Positions 46,728 through 56,550 are shown, numbered from the stretch's first letter. The stretch: 64,000 bases of DNA from Vibrio kanaloae (GCF_024347535.1 NZ_AP025497.1:2852001-2916000); one strand, 5' to 3'. Numbers and translations: made by a program. The notes: generated by a model from the sequence alone, not told the origin.

Positions 46728-47113
46728 AAGAGCAGATACGAGTAACGGGTAAACAGGATTCGAAGCGCTGAAAGAGCAGATGCGGGTAGCGAGTAAACGG
46801 GATGCGAAGAGCGGTGCTTTTCATATCTCGCCACTCGCATCTCGTTACTGCTCTTTATTTTTTGTCGCTCGTTTACTCATCACTTCTCACATTCATGCTC
46901 ATCTTGGTTAAAAACACGCAAGCGAAAACATGAAGTTCGTTCTAATTAAATGAAACTAATATGCTGTATTAAATGATCTTTTTTGTTAATAACAATCTCT
47001 ATCACAGAAATTAATTTTGAAGCACATACAATGCGTGCACTTTCGAATGATGATCAACTTTGTTCGTTCGAGCATTTATTGTACGTTTTAAGCCCAATTT
47101 TTATGAGGTTTCT
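46728..47113. other. 386-bp intergenic region before glpT
   Basis: It holds the repeat-derived terminator (46771-46863), then an AT-rich glpT leader. TGTTCG-TT-CGAGCA (47061-47074) is a near-palindrome that resembles GlpR half-sites but with a 2-bp instead of a 4-bp spacer. Confidence 0.5.
46771..46863 (+). terminator. repeat-derived terminator after the holin gene
   Basis: AAAGAGCAG (46771-46779) and CTGCTCTTT (46849-46857) close an imperfect long stem made of the dispersed repeat family, followed by ATTTTTT. Confidence 0.6.
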
Positions 47114-48484
47114 ATGTTTGGAATATTCAAACCTATGGCGCATATCGATCGCTTATCAGCAGATAAGGTTGATGGCACCTATGCGCGATTACGCTGGCAG
47201 CTTTTTCTCGGCATCTTCGTTGGTTACGCGGGTTACTATTTAGTCCGAAAAAACTTTAGTTTGGCGATGCCCTATCTTATTGAGCAAGGGTTCAGCCGAG
47301 GAGAGCTAGGGGTAGCGTTAGCGGCCGTCTCTATCGCTTACGGTCTATCAAAGTTTTTAATGGGCAGCGTGTCCGATCGCTCCAACCCTCGTTATTTCCT
47401 CAGTGGCGGCTTGTTAATGTCGGCTCTGGTGATGTTCTGCTTTGGCTTTATGCCATGGGCAACCGGCAGCATTACCGCGATGTTTATCCTGCTGTTTTTG
47501 AATGGTTGGTTTCAAGGTATGGGCTGGCCAGCTTGTGGACGAACGATGGTTCACTGGTGGTCACGCAAAGAACGTGGCGAGATAGTGTCGGTATGGAATG
47601 TCGCGCATAATGTTGGCGGCGGATTGATTGGTCCAATGTTTTTATTGGGACTTTGGGCTTTCAACGATGACTGGCGCACCGCTTTTTATGTTCCTGCATT
47701 TTTTGCCACTCTCGTCGCTATTTTTGTTTGGTTTACGGTAAGAGATACCCCTCAATCTTGTGGCCTGCCACCGATTGAAGAACACAAAAACGATTACCCA
47801 GACGATTACAATAAATCTCATGAGACAGAGATGACAGCGAAAGAAATTTTCTTTAAGTATGTCTTCTCTAATAAGTTGTTGTGGTCTATCGCGATCGCAA
47901 ATGCGTTTGTTTACCTTATTCGTTATGGTGTACTCGATTGGGCACCGGTTTACTTAAAAGAAGCAAAAGACTTCTCGGTGGATAAATCGTCTTGGGCTTA
48001 CTTCTTGTATGAGTGGGCCGGTATTCCTGGCACCTTATTATGTGGTTGGATTTCAGATAAGTTGTTTAAGGGCCGCCGTGCTCCGGCAGGGATTCTCTTT
48101 ATGGTTTTGGTCACCGTCGCCGTTTTGGTGTACTGGCTAAACCCAGCTGGTAACCCAACGGTTGATATGCTGGCACTGATTGCGATTGGCTTCCTTATTT
48201 ACGGCCCAGTGATGCTAATCGGTTTGTATGCGCTCGAACTGGCACCGAAAAAAGCCGCAGGTACGGCGGCAGGCCTCACCGGGCTATTTGGTTACTTAGG
48301 CGGCGCGGTTGCTGCCAATGCGGTACTTGGCTTTATGGTGGATCACTACGGCTGGGATGGTGGTTTCATTATTTTGGTCGGCGCTTGTGTTGCTTCAATC
48401 ATTTGTCTGCTTTACGCCTTCTTAGGCGAGCGCGCACACCACAAACAAAAAGATCTCGAACGAGAGAAAGAAGCGTTGGCTTAA
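47114..48484 (+). CDS. glpT: glycerol-3-phosphate:phosphate antiporter
   Basis: GlpT imports sn-glycerol-3-phosphate in exchange for phosphate. The protein has about 456 residues and twelve helices of the MFS organophosphate antiporter type: [31 protein letters not shown] with the substrate arginine, [21 protein letters not shown], and the second half [27 protein letters not shown] with another Arg. The frame opens at 47060, but ATG 47114 has GAGG five bases upstream and gives the family N-terminus MFGIFKP. It is the first gene of glpT-glpQ. Confidence 0.95.
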   Translation: MFGIFKPMAHIDRLSADKVDGTYARLRWQLFLGIFVGYAGYYLVRKNFSLAMPYLIEQGFSRGELGVALAAVSIAYGLSKFLMGSVSDRSNPRYFLSGGLLMSALVMFCFGFMPWATGSITAMFILLFLNGWFQGMGWPACGRTMVHWWSRKERGEIVSVWNVAHNVGGGLIGPMFLLGLWAFNDDWRTAFYVPAFFATLVAIFVWFTVRDTPQSCGLPPIEEHKNDYPDDYNKSHETEMTAKEIFFKYVFSNKLLWSIAIANAFVYLIRYGVLDWAPVYLKEAKDFSVDKSSWAYFLYEWAGIPGTLLCGWISDKLFKGRRAPAGILFMVLVTVAVLVYWLNPAGNPTVDMLALIAIGFLIYGPVMLIGLYALELAPKKAAGTAAGLTGLFGYLGGAVAANAVLGFMVDHYGWDGGFIILVGACVASIICLLYAFLGERAHHKQKDLEREKEALA

Positions 48485-48562
48485 GCGAACGTTAACGGAA
48501 TAAAAATCAATACACCACAGAGGCAGGCGAACCCTGCCTTTGTGCTATCAAGGGAAAACATA

Positions 48563-49618
48563 ATGAAAACAACGTCACTGTCTCTGACTTTTTTAGCACT
48601 AAGCTTATCGGCTAATGCATTCGCCGATCCTTTAGTGATTGCGCATCGCGGTGCATCCGGTTATTTACCCGAGCACACACTGCCCGCTAAATCGCTCGCC
48701 TATGCCATGAAACCCGACTATATCGAACAAGATGTCGTGATGACCAAAGACGACCAATTGGTGGTATTGCATGATCACTACTTAGATAGAGTCACCAATG
48801 TCGCAGAGCGTTTTCCAACACGAGCACGAGCTGATGGCCGCTACTATGCGATTGATTTTACGCTGGCCGAGATCAAATCACTCACCGTGACCGAAGGCTT
48901 CAATATTGATAAGCAAGGGAATAAAGTCGCCGGTTTTCCTGAACGTTTCCCAATGTGGCAGTCTGATTTTCGCGTCGCGACTTTTGCCGAAGAGATTGAG
49001 CTAATCCAAGGTCTAAATAAAACATTAGGTTATGACGTGGGGATCTACCCTGAGATTAAAGCACCTTGGTTCCACCGCCATGAAGGGAAAGATATTTCAA
49101 AAGCGGTACTGGTGACTTTGAAGCAATATGGTTACCTATCAAAAGACGACAAGGTGTATCTACAGAGTTTTGATACCAATGAACTGCAACGCATTAACAA
49201 TGAACTCATGCCAGCCATGCAGATGGATCTGAAACTCGTACAGTTGATGGCCTACACAGACTGGAATGAAACCATGACTTATCAAGGCGACAAAGCGACG
49301 CCGTACAATTATGACTGGATGTTCGAAGACGAAGGTATGGAGAAGGTTGCAAGCTACGCAGACGGGATTGGTCCTTGGAAACCAATGCTGGTTGATGATG
49401 CATCCACCAAAAGCAATATTATGATTAAGCCGTTGATGAAGTCGGCTAAAGACGCCGGATTAGAAGTGCACCCTTATACTTTCCGCGCCGATCCGGGAAG
49501 AATTCCGGCTTATGCGGACAACTTTGATGGCATGCTGGATGTTTTTTACAATCAAGTTAAAGTCGATGGGTTGTTTACCGATTTTCCAGACAAAGCGGTC
49601 AATTTTCTTAACCGTTAA
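48563..49618 (+). CDS. glpQ: periplasmic glycerophosphodiester phosphodiesterase
   Basis: GlpQ hydrolyses deacylated phospholipids to glycerol-3-phosphate and an alcohol in the periplasm, supplying GlpT. The protein (351 residues) has a signal peptide (MKTTSLSLTFLALSLSANAFA), the GDPD catalytic motif VIAHRGASGYLPEHTLPAKS and the second metal/acid segment YIEQDVVMTKDDQLVVLHDHYLDRVTN. AAGGG precedes ATG 48563; the frame itself starts at 48542. It lies 78 bp after glpT. The stop codon lies inside a 9-bp tandem repeat. Confidence 0.95.
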   Translation: MKTTSLSLTFLALSLSANAFADPLVIAHRGASGYLPEHTLPAKSLAYAMKPDYIEQDVVMTKDDQLVVLHDHYLDRVTNVAERFPTRARADGRYYAIDFTLAEIKSLTVTEGFNIDKQGNKVAGFPERFPMWQSDFRVATFAEEIELIQGLNKTLGYDVGIYPEIKAPWFHRHEGKDISKAVLVTLKQYGYLSKDDKVYLQSFDTNELQRINNELMPAMQMDLKLVQLMAYTDWNETMTYQGDKATPYNYDWMFEDEGMEKVASYADGIGPWKPMLVDDASTKSNIMIKPLMKSAKDAGLEVHPYTFRADPGRIPAYADNFDGMLDVFYNQVKVDGLFTDFPDKAVNFLNR

Positions 49619-49645
49619 GCCGTTAAGCCGTTAAGCCGTTAAGAA
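49612..49645. repeat. 9-bp tandem repeat across the glpQ stop codon
   Basis: CCGTTAAGC is repeated almost four times. Each unit holds CGT TAA in the glpQ frame, so copy number changes would not alter the protein. Confidence 0.8.
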
Positions 49646-49674
49646 AGCAAACAGCAAACAAGCAGAAAAGAGTA

Positions 49675-49830
49675 AGAACGAAAAACTAAGAGTGAGAACG
49701 AGATACGAAGAGTGGGAAAAGCAGAGGTAAAGCGCTCATTCCAGAGACTTCGTTTCTCACTTCTCACTTCTCACTTCTCAATAACAGAATAGCAGAATGG
49801 CGTAATAGCAGAATGGTAGAACGGCGAAAT
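49675..49830. repeat. degenerate members of the dispersed repeat family
   Basis: GAACGAGATACGAAGAGTGG, CATTCCAGAGACTTCGTTTC, three CACTTCT units and AGAATGGCGTAATAGCAGAA resemble parts of the 85-bp repeats at 45981 and 46261. No gene is present in this spacer. Confidence 0.55.
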
Positions 49831-49856
49831 GACGGGGTGTGGTGACACACCCCGTC
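49831..49856 (-). terminator. terminator of the wza-wzb-wzc operon
   Basis: GACGGGGTGT / ACACCCCGTC with a 6-nt loop lies just after the wzc stop. The T-run on the minus strand is weak (ATTT). Confidence 0.65.
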
Positions 49857-49863
49857 TTTGATG

Positions 49864-52035
49864 TTATTTTTTATCGCTCGAATAAGCGTAGTTATAGTAA
49901 CCGTAGCCGTATGAGCTTGATGCTTTCTTCTCGATGGCGTTAAAGATAACGCCTTTCACTTCAATACCCGATTGTTCGAAGCGGTTACGAGCGACCTCAA
50001 TCTCTTTAACGGTGTTTTGAGCATAGCGCGCCACCATTAATGTGGTACCAGCAAAGGCACCAACAATACTTGGGTCGGTAACCGCGAGTACAGGTGGAGT
50101 ATCCACAATCACCAAGTCATACTCCTTGGATGCCCATTCAATCAACTCTGCAAAGCGTGGGTGCATTAACAGTTCAGATGGGTTGGGTGGCACTTGGCCG
50201 CGCGTAAGAATATCGAGATTCTCTACCGGTGTCGCTTTGATTGATTGAGCAAAGTCTTGCTTGCTGCTTAATACATCCGAAAGACCATTATCCCACTTCA
50301 CACCAAAGCTTTGTTGTAAGTAACCTTTACGCATATCGGCATCAATCAGCAGCACCTTTTGACCCGTTTTCGCAGCAACTGCGGCAAAGTTGGTTGAGAT
50401 AAACGACTTACCAATGCCTGGCGCTGGGCCAGAAATCATCAGTATGTTATTTTTCGCTTCCAGCATCGCAAAGTGCAAACTGGTTCTTAAGCCACGCAGT
50501 GCTTCAACGGAAAGATCCGCAGGGTTCGATTCAGCAAGCAGGGCTTGAGTCCCTTTCGTTTTCTGTTTCTTCGATTTAAAACGGTTGGTTAGCTCAACTT
50601 GTAAATCAGATTTAGGTACGGCCGCGTACACAGGTAAACCAATTTCTTCAATTTGGTCTGGGCTTTCAACACCACGGTGAAAGGCCGCTTTTACTAACAC
50701 AAACGCCACACTTAACATGCCACCAAGGAGTGTCGCTAGTACCACAATCAGTGGTTTCTTTGGTTTTACAGCACGAGAATACGCTTGGGCATCATCTAAG
50801 ATACGAACGTTACCCACAGTGCCGGCTTTAATAATGCTCAGCTCTTGAACTTTATTAAGTAGCTGGATGTAGATCTGTTGGTTCACTTCAACATCACGTG
50901 TCATACGCAGTACTTCACGTTGTGTTTTGGGTAGTTTTTGCACTTGCTTGTTGAGGCGTTCTTTTTCACCCAATAACGTTTTACGCTTATCAAGCAGAGA
51001 TTTATAAGCCGGGTGATCTTTAGTGAAGCGTTGGCTGATTTCACTCTCTTTAAACGTCAACTCATTCAATTGCGCTTCAAGCTCGACCATTACTTTCAAG
51101 GTTGACTGTGCTTCTAAGCCTAAATCGATCGAATCATTGGCTTGGCGATAATTGTTTAGTACGTCTTCATAGCCGGTCAATTCAGATTTAATACCCGGAA
51201 GGTGGCTTTCTAAGAAAGCGAGGCTTTTCTCTGCTTCCGCGGAATTACGCTTTACGTTTTGTAAGAAATAGATCTGGCTAATATGGTTGAGTATTTCAGA
51301 GATCTTCTGCTTGTCTTCACCTTCAAAGCTCAGCTTCAAAATACCGGTTTGCTTACCTTGCTCAGATAGAGACAGCGAAGATTTCAACCATTCGATGGCT
51401 TCTAATCGGGTTTGTTTACCAATAGCAAACTCAAAGCCGTTACTTGATTCAAAATCTGCCACAAACAAGCTGTAACCGTCAGCCGTTGCTGGCTCACCGA
51501 TTTTACCGGTTAAGATAACGCGCTCATCATCACGCACCAGTTGATAAGTGCCTTGTTCGGCATCAACAACCTGAATCGTGTGAGCATAAGCACTTGCATA
51601 ACTTGGCAAGGTAAAACGGCTCACCGCAATGTGGTTAATGTCGCCAGTTAAACGTGCGAAGCCTTTGCCGACAATGGGGGCATAAATAGGTGAAGTCACG
51701 GTGGTTAAATTAAATTTATCGACCGTTTCGCCCAAGATCATACGCGATTTAATGATCTCAACTTCCGTCGTGGCAGAGGATTCCTGAGAGAACAATTCGC
51801 CCATGTCACCGACCATCGATGAGATACCGCCAGAGCTCTTCTCTTCAATTTGAATAAGAGCATCCGCTTTGTAGATCGGGGTTGAAAGTAGGGCAAATGC
51901 GATACCAAACACAGCAAAAGCAAATGTGGTAACCATGATTAACCATTTAGCATCCAACAGAATGCCAAGCAGTTTCCCTAAATCTATCTCATCAGAATTA
52001 TTAGTATGTGCTTGCTGAGATGGTTGTGTTGTCAT
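49864..52035 (-). CDS. wzc: polysaccharide co-polymerase and tyrosine autokinase Wzc
   Basis: The 723-residue inner-membrane protein controls chain length and, with Wza, spans the envelope. It has a Wzz domain between two membrane helices (about 32-52 and 425-445), a long periplasmic coiled coil, and a C-terminal BY-kinase: Walker A SGPAPGIGKSF (about 535), Walker A' LLIDADMRKG (about 565), Walker B LVIVDTPPVL, and a tyrosine cluster at the tail (SSSYGYGYYNYAYSSDKK). Wzb should dephosphorylate this tail. It is the third gene after wza and wzb. Confidence 0.96.
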   Translation of the reverse strand: MTTQPSQQAHTNNSDEIDLGKLLGILLDAKWLIMVTTFAFAVFGIAFALLSTPIYKADALIQIEEKSSGGISSMVGDMGELFSQESSATTEVEIIKSRMILGETVDKFNLTTVTSPIYAPIVGKGFARLTGDINHIAVSRFTLPSYASAYAHTIQVVDAEQGTYQLVRDDERVILTGKIGEPATADGYSLFVADFESSNGFEFAIGKQTRLEAIEWLKSSLSLSEQGKQTGILKLSFEGEDKQKISEILNHISQIYFLQNVKRNSAEAEKSLAFLESHLPGIKSELTGYEDVLNNYRQANDSIDLGLEAQSTLKVMVELEAQLNELTFKESEISQRFTKDHPAYKSLLDKRKTLLGEKERLNKQVQKLPKTQREVLRMTRDVEVNQQIYIQLLNKVQELSIIKAGTVGNVRILDDAQAYSRAVKPKKPLIVVLATLLGGMLSVAFVLVKAAFHRGVESPDQIEEIGLPVYAAVPKSDLQVELTNRFKSKKQKTKGTQALLAESNPADLSVEALRGLRTSLHFAMLEAKNNILMISGPAPGIGKSFISTNFAAVAAKTGQKVLLIDADMRKGYLQQSFGVKWDNGLSDVLSSKQDFAQSIKATPVENLDILTRGQVPPNPSELLMHPRFAELIEWASKEYDLVIVDTPPVLAVTDPSIVGAFAGTTLMVARYAQNTVKEIEVARNRFEQSGIEVKGVIFNAIEKKASSSYGYGYYNYAYSSDKK

Positions 52036-52156
52036 CAGATTGCTACTTCCTAAACTAGTACTTTAAGAGAATGTAAATACGATTTACGTACCCTTTTCTC
52101 TTATGTGATTCTATTAATGGCGATGTGTAAGCTAACTCGATTTCTTTTAGCTTTAA

Positions 52157-52597
52157 TTACAGCTTTTTCGCCCAAGCGTGTGCCGCTTCGTCAATAAGCT
52201 TATAAGCATGTTCAAATGCTTCACGGCTTTGACGGTACGGATCGGGAATGTCTTGCTGACCAATCCACTGACCAAACAGCATGGTTTTGCCTCTTGCCTC
52301 TGGTGAAATTTGGGTAAGCGCCTCCAAATGGCCCTTCTCCATCACCAAGATCAAATCATACTGAGCACAAAGCTGCGGCGTGACTTGTTGAGACTGATGA
52401 TTTTCAACATCGATACCATGTTCAGCGGCAATTAAAATTGCGGTGTCGTCTGCTGGCTTACCGATTAAGCGACTTTTTTCGGCTGCTATACCAGCAGAGG
52501 CGATGTTTTTGTTGGGAAGCAATTGTTGAAGAACGCGTTCTCCAGTTGGTGAACGACAAATATTGCCTACGCACACCACTAAAATTTTATCAAACAT
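52157..52597 (-). CDS. wzb: low-molecular-weight protein-tyrosine phosphatase Wzb
   Basis: The 146-residue cytoplasmic enzyme has the active-site loop VVCVGNICRSP (Cys-x5-Arg-Ser) near residue 10 and the general acid Asp in IPDPYRQS. It removes phosphate from the tyrosine tail of Wzc, which is needed for cycles of capsule polymerisation. It lies between wza and wzc in the standard order. Confidence 0.95.
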   Translation of the reverse strand: MFDKILVVCVGNICRSPTGERVLQQLLPNKNIASAGIAAEKSRLIGKPADDTAILIAAEHGIDVENHQSQQVTPQLCAQYDLILVMEKGHLEALTQISPEARGKTMLFGQWIGQQDIPDPYRQSREAFEHAYKLIDEAAHAWAKKL

Positions 52598-52728
52598 AAC
52601 TGACTTCTAACTATAATGTGCTTATTAAACTGAATACTCTTGCAAACCGAATGCGCTTACAAACTAAAGGCATTTACAAACCAAAGGCACTTGTACTTTT
52701 CAGCATCATTGACGTTTAAACATAAAAA

Positions 52729-52757
52729 ATCAGGTTACACACCAAATGTAACCTGAT
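52729..52757 (-). terminator. intercistronic intrinsic terminator between wza and wzb
   Basis: ATCAGGTTACA / TGTAACCTGAT with a 7-nt loop is followed on the minus strand by TTTTTTATG. It follows the wza stop codon and precedes wzb, as the hairpin after wbpA does in the other ops operon. Confidence 0.88.
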
Positions 52758-52790
52758 GATTAAACAGGGCTTTTTACCAACCAGGGCATA

Positions 52791-53924
52791 CTACCAATTA
52801 CGAACGCGCAACATACCTTCGGTTAGGTCGTTGAAGCCCGAAATGGTTGGTACAAGCTGACCAATCACACGGTTCCAACGGCTGATTGGCGCAGCGGTAA
52901 CATAAACAATATCGTAAGGTTTTAAGTCAAACTCGGTGCCTATGACCAGTGCCGATGCATCTTCCATATTAAGTTGGTAGATATCCGCCATGCGTTCTGA
53001 TTTGTCATCCGAAGTTCGAATCACAAATACACCAGTGGCATCGGCGGTCAGTTGGTTGATCCCACCGACGGTGCTAAGGGCTTCCGTTAGGCTCATGCCG
53101 ACACGGTCAATCTTCAACAGTTGAGGATCATTCACTTCGCCCATCACGAATACTTTCTGATTGTCATTACGCGGCACGTGAACAATATCACCCGCTTGCA
53201 GTAAACGGTTTTGTGTTAAATCACCACGTTGCATTAAGCCATAAAGTGAGAGGCTTTCTTCTACGCCATTACGCGTTAATGACACATTACGCCAGTCGGC
53301 ATTTTCAGATAAACCGCCAGAACGGTTCACGGCATCTAGTAAGGTCAAAGGGATATTGGTGATGGCTTGTTGGCCAGGCTTTTCTATCTCGCCTGTGACA
53401 TATGCTTTTTTAGAGCGAAACGCCGCCACGTTGACATCGACTTGAGGGCTCTCGATATACTTTGCTAAACGAGCCGCAATGTCAGCACGAACTTCGCGCA
53501 CGGTTTTGCCGACAACGTCAACCGTCCCAATGTACGGGTAGAAGATGGTGCCATCAGCATGAACCCAGTTGCCCGCTTCCGTACTACTACGGTAAGAACC
53601 AGCAGGAATGGTCAGTTCAGGGTGATCCCAAATAGTGATGTTTAAGATATCACCAACCCCTACTTGATATTCATACTTTGCAATATCAACATCTAATGTC
53701 GGGTTAGCCTGGGAAACCGATAACGGTTCATTTCGGTAACTCGATACTGACTGAGCCGTCAATGGGTAAAGGTTAACCACATCAGAGATATCAGATTCTT
53801 GCTGTTCCTCTGAAGGCTGAATCACATTCTTGTTGCCAGTAGAAAGGTGAGTTCCTGGAGTCGTACACCCTGCCAATAATGCAGGAAGGAGCGCTAAAAG
53901 GAGACGATTTTTATTAATCTTCAT
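52791..53924 (-). CDS. wza: outer-membrane polysaccharide export lipoprotein Wza
   Basis: Wza forms the octameric outer-membrane channel for capsule export. The 377-residue protein has a lipoprotein signal with lipobox LLAGC (Cys20), the Poly_export domain (YQVGVGDILNITIWDHPELTI; GTIFYPYIGTVDVVGKTVREVRADIAARLAKYI) and two SLBB segments (KKAYVTGEIEKPGQQ; QKVFVMGEVNDPQLL), and ends in the helix that lines the outer-membrane pore. The frame extends to a TTG at 53933; ATG 53924 is chosen. An ops element lies about 155 bp upstream. Confidence 0.95.
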   Translation of the reverse strand: MKINKNRLLLALLPALLAGCTTPGTHLSTGNKNVIQPSEEQQESDISDVVNLYPLTAQSVSSYRNEPLSVSQANPTLDVDIAKYEYQVGVGDILNITIWDHPELTIPAGSYRSSTEAGNWVHADGTIFYPYIGTVDVVGKTVREVRADIAARLAKYIESPQVDVNVAAFRSKKAYVTGEIEKPGQQAITNIPLTLLDAVNRSGGLSENADWRNVSLTRNGVEESLSLYGLMQRGDLTQNRLLQAGDIVHVPRNDNQKVFVMGEVNDPQLLKIDRVGMSLTEALSTVGGINQLTADATGVFVIRTSDDKSERMADIYQLNMEDASALVIGTEFDLKPYDIVYVTAAPISRWNRVIGQLVPTISGFNDLTEGMLRVRNW

Positions 53925-54076
53925 GTTAACCAAGTCATAGAAACGGAATGTGTTTTGACGCCCCTAAGGACATCCAAAGAATAGAAGGCAAATGATTTTA
54001 TCAGTTACACAGCGGTGAATCGGAGAGATGCGAAGAATTAACACGATCTTCCTCCCATTTATAGTCAGAAAATGAG

Positions 54077-54088
54077 AACGCTACCGCC
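54077..54088 (-). promoter_or_regulatory. ops element (RfaH loading site) of the wza operon
   Basis: The minus strand reads GGCGGTAGCGTT, matching ops except the last base, preceded by AAAG. RfaH bound here would carry RNA polymerase through the wza-wzb terminator. Confidence 0.85.
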
Positions 54089-54135
54089 CTTTGATATTTC
54101 GCGACATCACACTGCGTCATGTATTTTCCCAAGGT

Positions 54136-54199
54136 ATTTCAATTTGCCACCAAGGGATTTCAATTTGTTACCAAAGCATTCAAACCTGCCCACCAAGGC
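54136..54199. repeat. three 21-22-bp tandem repeats
   Basis: Units start at 54136, 54157 and 54178 and share ATTTCAATTTG and ACCAAGG cores. They lie upstream of the ops element in the direction of wza transcription and could be part of the promoter. Confidence 0.65.
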
Positions 54200-54432
54200 A
54201 TTTAAAATGGTATGGAATTGCCAATTTAAACATAAAAAAAAAAGCAGGTACAAACGCTCAGTTTAATTCGTAAGCATTATCCACAATCTGTGCTTAATAT
54301 CAACCTAGTTGAATGGTTTAGCACTAGGAAGAGCAGATGATAAATACCAGTAAACGAGAGACGAGTAAGTGAAAAAAAGCCAAAGAGCGAACACTTTTTG
54401 TGCCCGCCCTTCGCTTCTTCTCTTACTCAAAC

Positions 54433-56550
54433 TTATTTAACGGCTTCTAAATATTTTAGATAAGCATTACGCAAGCGTTGTCGGTTTTCTTGGTAATAGC
54501 TTGCACCGATTCGGTTACGGTTGAAATACTGTCTTTCAATATTGTGCTGTAACCCAGTATCGACACCTAAGCCTTCACCTAAGTTGTTACTACTCTCACC
54601 CACTCGAGTTTGAAGCGCATAAACAAACTGGTCGATACCACGCAACTGAACGTAGTTAGGGCTCATATCACGCCATGGTGTTAAAGGGATCGCGATAGAA
54701 AGAGTGACAAAGTCTTCGGCTTCACTATTCCCTACCGCTTTTGTGGTCTGGTATGAAGCGTCAACCCTTACATCTCCCAACCAATGACTGCTGGTCACTC
54801 GAACCCCTTCGTCACCTTTCCAAAATTGGCCAGCTTGCACTTTACCTTGCCAATTCCAATCGGGCCTTGCGTAGGTGTAATGGCCAATGATTGGCGTCGC
54901 ATCTGCGATAACGTCTCCTTTCGCATCAAATTTATCTTGAGCAGAGAAGTTGGCGTATTCAGAACCAAGAATATGTCGCCCGCTATTGCTGGCATACTGA
55001 GTTTCGTTCAAGAAGCCCAAGAAGTTGCCGTACACTTGGCCGAATGAGAATTGAGTGGTGAGGTTATAAGGCAATTGAAATGCTTGATGGAAAAGAACCC
55101 TATCAACTTCATTTTCAAAGGCATCATCGGCCCAGATTCTGCCTTCTTCAAAGTCATCACTATCCGCCAATGGCATTAAGTGTCTAACATCCAACGCGGC
55201 GCCCTTCCACAGAGAAGTATAAAGGTTGGTGGACAGTGCTAATGAGTAATCAAATACACCGTATTCTGTCGCAGTATTGTGATACAAAGCAGGAGAAACG
55301 ATAACTTGTGTACGTCCAAAACCGGAACGAGCAGCCTCTTTATCAAACTTCGCCTTGGCATATCTCTTTTTCACATCGGAAGTACGAACAATCAGGTTTC
55401 TGCAAGGCTCACCCGTTTTCACAAATTCTCGATAACATGGGGCACTGGTGATCACTTCCATCATTGGAATGTCATTAACCAAATTAAACAGGCGAATATT
55501 CTGCTGCTGATAATTTTTAACCCCAAGGTCTTGAAGCATGCCTTCTCCCACGTAGGAAGAGATGATCCCCAAAGCGACACCAACGCCATCAACTTGGTTA
55601 CGATTGTAACGTCTGTTTTCCAGAGCGACATTTAAACCAAGATCATCCGCAGAAATTCTCACATTAAGAAAGCCTTCATCAACTAGGGCTTTCTTAAGTT
55701 GCACAACGCCAGAAAATTCATGGTGTGCTTGCTCTATTGAGATCTTGTCTTCCAGAGTTAACTCATTGACTCTGCGAGATTCAGAGAAGCCCATTAAGGG
55801 AGCAGATGCCGCCACAGACCAAATATCGATATCGGCAGTGCCACTGGTGTAAAACTGGTATTGAAAAGAGAGTTGCGTATCGAGCGGCAAGTAGTTTTCT
55901 GGTGTAAACACCTTTAAACCAGCGTTAAATTGAGCAGAGTCGTGCTCAGCAATCAACTGAACAAAATCCAATGGCTGATACTCTAAACTGGCGAAAGGCC
56001 CATTCAACACGCCATGGCTAATATCCGATTTACCGAAACCCGCACTAAACCGAGCCGGCACAAAGTCAGGCACATAATCAGCGACCGCATAATAAGTTTT
56101 AAAATTATTTGCCGCCCCACCTAAATCTTGAGCACCGAAGGCAACATCGAACCCCGTCCAATCTTTAATAAAAGGGAGTTGGTATTTAAAGGAAGCCGAT
56201 AAATCACGAATGCCGTTACCACAGTTAGGATCGTAGTTCGGTACATTCGGGTAAAGGTGACAATCATAAGTTTTGGTGACAATTCTACCCGCTGCCTCCA
56301 ACCCATCGAATAAGCCAACGCTAAACAATATGTTGTCTAAGTCGCTGGTTTTTCCTCGGTATGGTACACCTTGGCCATAGAGGTAAGAGATATCTCCAGT
56401 GTCCATTACCTGAGCATTGGGAACGATAATCGCACCGGTATAACTTTGAGACGACATCAGGTTATCGACAGCATAAACATTAGAAGAGATGGCTAATGCG
56501 CTAATAGATGCCACGAGAGATACGTTTTTAGAATGACTGAGTATTTTCAT
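54433..56550 (-). CDS. YjbH-domain outer-membrane protein (WbfB-like)
   Basis: The 705-residue exported protein has a signal peptide (MKILSHSKNVSLVASISALAISSNVYA) and the YjbH opening SQSYTGAIIVPNAQVMDTGDISYLYGQ, followed by GLFDGLEAAGRI and many alternating-residue strands, consistent with a beta-barrel pair. YjbH proteins accompany capsule and exopolysaccharide operons; WbfB of Vibrio capsule loci is the nearest named relative I recall. It probably acts in outer-membrane passage or modification of the polymer. Its stop lies next to a dispersed-repeat hairpin. Confidence 0.87.
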   Translation of the reverse strand: MKILSHSKNVSLVASISALAISSNVYAVDNLMSSQSYTGAIIVPNAQVMDTGDISYLYGQGVPYRGKTSDLDNILFSVGLFDGLEAAGRIVTKTYDCHLYPNVPNYDPNCGNGIRDLSASFKYQLPFIKDWTGFDVAFGAQDLGGAANNFKTYYAVADYVPDFVPARFSAGFGKSDISHGVLNGPFASLEYQPLDFVQLIAEHDSAQFNAGLKVFTPENYLPLDTQLSFQYQFYTSGTADIDIWSVAASAPLMGFSESRRVNELTLEDKISIEQAHHEFSGVVQLKKALVDEGFLNVRISADDLGLNVALENRRYNRNQVDGVGVALGIISSYVGEGMLQDLGVKNYQQQNIRLFNLVNDIPMMEVITSAPCYREFVKTGEPCRNLIVRTSDVKKRYAKAKFDKEAARSGFGRTQVIVSPALYHNTATEYGVFDYSLALSTNLYTSLWKGAALDVRHLMPLADSDDFEEGRIWADDAFENEVDRVLFHQAFQLPYNLTTQFSFGQVYGNFLGFLNETQYASNSGRHILGSEYANFSAQDKFDAKGDVIADATPIIGHYTYARPDWNWQGKVQAGQFWKGDEGVRVTSSHWLGDVRVDASYQTTKAVGNSEAEDFVTLSIAIPLTPWRDMSPNYVQLRGIDQFVYALQTRVGESSNNLGEGLGVDTGLQHNIERQYFNRNRIGASYYQENRQRLRNAYLKYLEAVK

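Larger units (their letters stand above)
53925..54432. other. 508-bp regulatory spacer upstream of wza
   Basis: It contains an ops element (54077-54088), three 21-bp tandem repeats (54136-54199), an A11-like tract near 54234-54243, and a dispersed-repeat remnant at 54330-54420. The wza promoter should lie between about 54090 and 54330. Confidence 0.6.
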
